From the NCBI GenBank assembly GCA_025529335.1, contig JAMYHX010000133.1:24494-88493 (forward strand): a stretch of 64,000 bases of DNA. The letters run 5' to 3'. Position numbers and translations under genes: made by a program. Below, one piece after another: positions 60,181 to 64,000 of the stretch (the stretch's first letter is position 1; each line of letters starts with the position of its first letter). Under the pieces are notes generated by a model, which had not been told where the DNA came from, made no database searches, and was given only the letters and a program-made list of their open reading frames with translations. Source of the stretch: Rhizopus sp. PT2906 (Eukaryota; Mucoromycota; Mucoromycetes; Mucorales; Rhizopodaceae).

Positions 60181-61440
60181 TTAAGCATTTTCTTCCACAG
60201 TTTGAAGAAGTTCCCAATCTCCCTTGGGAGATTCTTTCCATAAAGTAACCTTGTTATCACCGCATGAGACAGCCAAAACGTTCCCAGATAATGACCAGCT
60301 AACACGCCAGACAACGTCAGGGAATTTTTCACCCAGTGTTTTATGAGTCCATTCAGCTTTAGGATGCTCTTGAGTCCATATCAAAACTGACTTATCTTGT
60401 GAGCAGCTGGCCAAGTAGCTCTTGGGAAGTCCTACATTGGGTGCCCAAGCAACATCTCTAACCCAGTCAGAGTGTCCATCTAAAGTGTCTTTCTCATACC
60501 AAGTCTTTGTCTCTTCTCTATAAAAATATGTTAAAATATGACTATCAAGTTACTTTTATATTACTTGTATCCCCAGATTTTAATCAAATTATCGCAACCT
60601 GCTGAAACAATCTTTTTAACTACATTTACATTCGGATTTCCACCACTGGCTTGAACTAAACTACCGGGGATAGCAGCTGGTGCCCAAGTCACCGCATTAC
60701 ATCCAATACCGTGAGCATCTATCATTTGTGTTTCCCAAGATCCATTATCTTTTTCAAGTGTTAATCATTTTGTAACGTCCACTTTTTCCCCTTTCTCTTT
60801 TGTTGACTCACCTTTGTATTCATGAATAGATACTTTTCCATCAGAAGAAGCGCATGCTAAAATGGCGCCAAGCTCGTGAGGTGCCCAAGCAACAGAGTTT
60901 ACTGATAAATAATGATTAGTCAATATTCCCCTTTTTTTTAAAAAAAAAAAACCCCCATTTTATACCTGAAGCTGTGTGTTTATTATTTTCGTGAATCTTT
61001 GTCCAAGTGCCATTTTGTTCCTTAAATATAAGAACACGACCATCATAAGCACAAGATGCCAAGATTGTGCCAAACTTTGGATGAGCCCAAGCAACTTGCC
61101 ATACAGGAGCTGTATTGCTATTTTTCAAAAGTGTTAGCTTTCCTTTCTCTCTTTTTCTTTATCGTAATTACTCAGTGATCGTATGGGTTAATGTATGATT
61201 GTCTCCATCGACATTAAATATCTTGATGGTGTGATCAGATGAGGCAGTAGCTAAGCGTCGAGAGTAATAATCAAGTTGAGCATCATGCTGTCATGATGTT
61301 AATATTATTATATAATAAAAATGCGCGTTTTATATACTTTACAATCATGTCCTCATGATTAGTTTCAATAGTTTGAGTTGCCTAAAAATATACATAAGTC
61401 ATCAACTACAAAAGCGAGTTTCTTTAAAAGAACTTGCCAT
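60181..61440 (-). CDS. SEC13: SEC13, COPII coat and nuclear pore WD40 protein
   Basis: SEC13 is a six-bladed beta-propeller shared by the COPII outer coat, the Y complex of the nuclear pore, and SEACIT/GATOR2. Exons: 61440-61438, 61381-61343, 61287-61172, 61117-60966, 60901-60812, 60748-60565, 60517-60181; 306 aa. Blades are visible: IHDAQLDYYSRRLATASSDHTIKIF, APVWQVAWAHPKFGTILASCAYDGRVLIFKE, VAWAPHELGAILACASSDGKVSIHEY, GCNAVTWAPA, DWVRDVAWAPNVGL, YLASCSQDKSVLIW and VLAVSCGDNKVTLWKE. The start codon stands alone in exon 1: ATG is followed directly by a GC-AG intron (GCAAGT...TTTTAG), after which ATQTIETNHEDMI continues the family N-terminus. Its ATG lies 60 bp after the stop of the next gene upstream. 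Confidence 0.95.
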
Positions 61441-61500
61441 ATTGATGTATCAATCTTGTACAATTAAAAAAAAAAGAGAGGGAGAGATATATACAGCTCT

Positions 61501-62239
61501 TCACCAAATTGATTTCGGCTGTTTATTTAGATGCCCGCTCTGACGTGGCAATTCCTTTTGCAAGCTGCATCTCTTCATTAGCTGACACAATTGTTTTAGT
61601 TTATTATATATTTGTAACAGTTTGTTGTTATTTTCAAAAGTTAAATGCATATGACTTTCTAAAACTTGTCTATACACATTTGTAATGCTTGTCAACAACT
61701 CATCCGTTCTGCTCCCAGATGGTACTTTTGATTGAAGCACACCAGAGCTTTCAGTAACTACTTCGATATGATTATTCTTCACAGTATTTTGAATAAATGT
61801 TGTCTCACCTATGGTATGAATTCTCAAGCTAGAGTCAATTTCTAAGTAATGTCATTAGTACACTATAACATTTCTCGTGTTACTATTGCGACAATCTACC
61901 TTGGCTGTGAGCCGCGCAACTTTTATTGAAGCGACAAACTGAATACGCGTGTTTACAGGTACGCCTATTTCGTTGAAAGTCTATACAATTGCATGCAGTT
62001 ATCATTCATTGTTCAGTTGATATATCGTATACAACTTCCGTCGTGAAAGACTTGACAATATAGCAAATTTCTTCATCGATATACACCTCCTGCACCATAT
62101 CTTCTAATGACAACTTATTGATGTCTTCTGCTGCAATAATCCTCTTTCTTGCCTCTCTAGTTTCTGAGTTCATACGTCCGATATTAGCAGTCATCCTTGC
62201 GGCATTATACATAAAATCCGTATGAACATCATCAACCAA
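61501..62239 (-). CDS. unrecognised protein with a C-terminal helical, coiled-coil-like part
   Basis: Exons 62239-62033, 61980-61884 and 61841-61501 join in phase to about 214 codons; the first certain ATG is 62212, and an upstream exon may be missing because the open frame continues past 62239. The N-terminal part (NAARMTANIGRMNSETREARKRIIAAEDINKLSLEDMVQ) and the C-terminal part (TDELLTSITNVYRQVLESHMHL, NNKLLQIYNKLKQLCQLMKRC) look helical. The middle (FTTEVTFNEIGVPVNTRIQFVASIKVARLTAK) looks like beta-strands. The C-terminal helices recall Mediator-tail subunits such as Med30, but the match is too weak to name. The second intron (61883-61842, 42 bp) has a TACTAATGAC branch site. It lies just upstream of SEC13 on the same strand. 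Confidence 0.6.
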
Positions 62240-64000
62240 GATAAAGATAAAGGGATTCAGTCTTCTATTCCTCTTTCTTTATAAATAATTCATCTTCAAT
62301 TGGTTGTGCTAGTTCTCAATATAGTTATTGGTTTCCATATTGATGAAAATTTGTATTTGGTAGGCTCTGGCCCACTTAAAGAAGCGTTCGTGCTCTAATA
62401 ATAGTTTTTAAAGTAAAGTATAAATGCTAGGTATATACTGAATTTTTGAGTGAATTGGTCGATCTTTCTAGTATACGACTCTGCTGCTTTCCTACATTGT
62501 CGCCTTTACTTAAGTGATGACCAGCTGATATCCGATCCTCTTACCTTTTTACTGCAAAGCCAATACAGACGCTTATTCCATATGGAATGGCAATGATACA
62601 AGGTTTTCCAAAGATATCCAGCTCGTGGTCTTCCTCTAGCTTCATTCAACTCTTGATATATAATTTTCCACAATCACTTTTTTTTTAATAAACCATTTGA
62701 AGGTTCCTGTACATAAAATTCTCTTTATCTAATACAAGAAATACTTCGACAGATATCAGAAGGGCTCTCAATCGTGAGGGCAGATATAATACACTTTGGT
62801 CTTTTTATAGTGAGAAAATGAATTGAAAATGGGTTTTCTAGCAATGATTTTCCGTTGGTTGCGACGCTACACTTGATCAACTAAATGACAACACCTGTTA
62901 TTACAGCGGTGAACTGCTCTGCCATCACATTGTTCCTCTCTACTATTTTATTCCATATAAGGCTTATTTTTATCCATTTCATGCATTCATGTATTTATAT
63001 TCTTTTTCATTAACAACACCCTTTCTCACCGCCCAATAAATCACATATTGATAATACCTCTCATTCATGATACACGAGTATCAATGAAAATAAGGAGACT
63101 ACCTAAAGTATGTCGCGTACCTTAGCAATCCATCCTGTTTCGAGCGCCATTTGAAATAGTTTATGCAGACTTAGAAGATCCATTGCTTTACTATAAGAAT
63201 GAACGTATAGTTATTAAATTTATCACAATCACGATCGTCGCTAATATTAATCTACATTTCACAAGCAGAATGGAAAAGGATAAGGATATAACAACAGGGA
63301 ATAGAGGATAAACATTTTACCTTAGCTTGGCTAACCACTTACCAGATAAATCCCTTCTTCCTGCCTTTGGGCCCAAGATGATTATCTCGTACTTGTCTGA
63401 AAAAATCAACCTCCATTGAGATATAACTGGTGTAGTTAATCTTATATACTATGCTAGCAAGACTGATGACACCAATCGCGCAACTGCCATCTGAAATATA
63501 CTTGCATAAAAAGATTCTGAAACACTTTCAAAATGACTAAATAAGCGTCATCAAAAGTTTCTGAAAGCTTGACACCCAATTCACAGTTAATCATTGTACC
63601 TTGATGGTAAAGAACTATTGCTACTCGAAACACAGCCTTGGAAGATACTCCAGAATTGTGACAACGCTGTTTATATTCTAGTTGGTGGCCACTCCAAGTT
63701 TACAATTGTACAGAAGCACTCAAGTGCGCGGTTGACTTTGTCGGCCCTGAAAATCTTGAATGAGCTTATCAGCAACTATGCAATATAGTAGAATACCAGA
63801 GAGAGACGCCTTGCAACGCAAGTATACTCTGCTATTTACCTGGAAAGGAGTAAATAAAGAATAGCTGTAAATAACTGATAAGAGTCGAAAATTGTTCATC
63901 TTCAGAGAGAACGTCTATAATTATCTTATAGGCCGTAATCAATTTGATGAATAACAAAAATATAAACAATGTATTCATGGGCGCACGCACAAAAGAGAAA
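62240..64000. other. right end, no assignable gene
   Basis: About 1.8 kb. Plus-strand frames near 62475-62595 (CRLYLSDDQLISDPLTFLL) and 63595-63788 (YILVGGHSKFTIVQKHSSA) give short protein-like stretches between stops. They could be remnants of a decayed element or exons of a gene I cannot assemble. The 5' exon of the gene at 61501-62239 may also lie in 62280-62400. No repeat, RNA gene or terminal inverted repeat was recognised. Confidence 0.4.

Noticed and set aside
1..64000. CRISPR arrays, bacterial operons, replication origins
   Set aside because: There are no regularly spaced direct repeats. Introns and gene content are plainly those of a eukaryotic nuclear genome.

Overview
The window is nuclear DNA from an early-diverging fungus, most likely Mucoromycota/Mucorales (inference). 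The grounds are: AT-rich intergenic DNA; many introns of about 42-60 bp with GTAAGT-like donors; fungal-type genes (Sec2, Mvp1, Hook, Rom-type RhoGEF, SSA Hsp70, an Atp23-like protease); and genes absent from yeasts (NELF-C/D, METTL5, HSPA12-like, a GT8-GT64 fusion, a GT37-like fucosyltransferase). Every spliced model below was built by hand, and its exon lengths keep the reading frame. There are no transcripts to confirm them.

Layout. 1-7 kb: TRA1 (SAGA/NuA4 scaffold), minus strand, running off the left edge. 8.3-10.3 kb: a type II membrane protein with two glycosyltransferase domains. 11-14.6 kb: proteasome alpha-4 and an HSPA12-like chaperone. 15.2-22.1 kb: a RhoGEF converging on the dynein adaptor Hook. 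22.1-31.5 kb: gene-poor and repeat-rich, with a tRNA-derived SINE carrying a 14-bp target duplication and two inverted copies of a ~0.7 kb terminal-inverted-repeat element that bracket METTL5. 31.5-37.6 kb: a small Cys-rich protein, heat-inducible-looking Hsp70, an ArfGAP and an Atp23-like peptidase. 37.7-51.1 kb: a plus-strand run of NELF-C/D, Mvp1, Sec2 and NOT1. 51.3-62.2 kb: a small membrane protein, phospholipase D overlapping PDRG1 tail to tail, a fucosyltransferase-like enzyme, SEC13 and an unrecognised gene. 62.2-64 kb: nothing assignable.

Themes. Transcription and mRNA control are represented by TRA1, NELF-C/D and NOT1. Membrane traffic is represented by Sec2, Mvp1, ArfGAP, SEC13, PLD, Hook and RhoGEF. 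Two Golgi-type enzymes could serve the fucose- and uronic-acid-containing wall polymers known from Mucorales. These genes are scattered housekeeping genes and do not form one cluster. The points most worth following are the NELF subunit in a fungus, the GT8-GT64 fusion with a degenerate GT8 metal motif, the nested mobile elements around METTL5, two GC-AG introns, and two stop-free in-frame introns, one of which splits the ArfGAP zinc finger.
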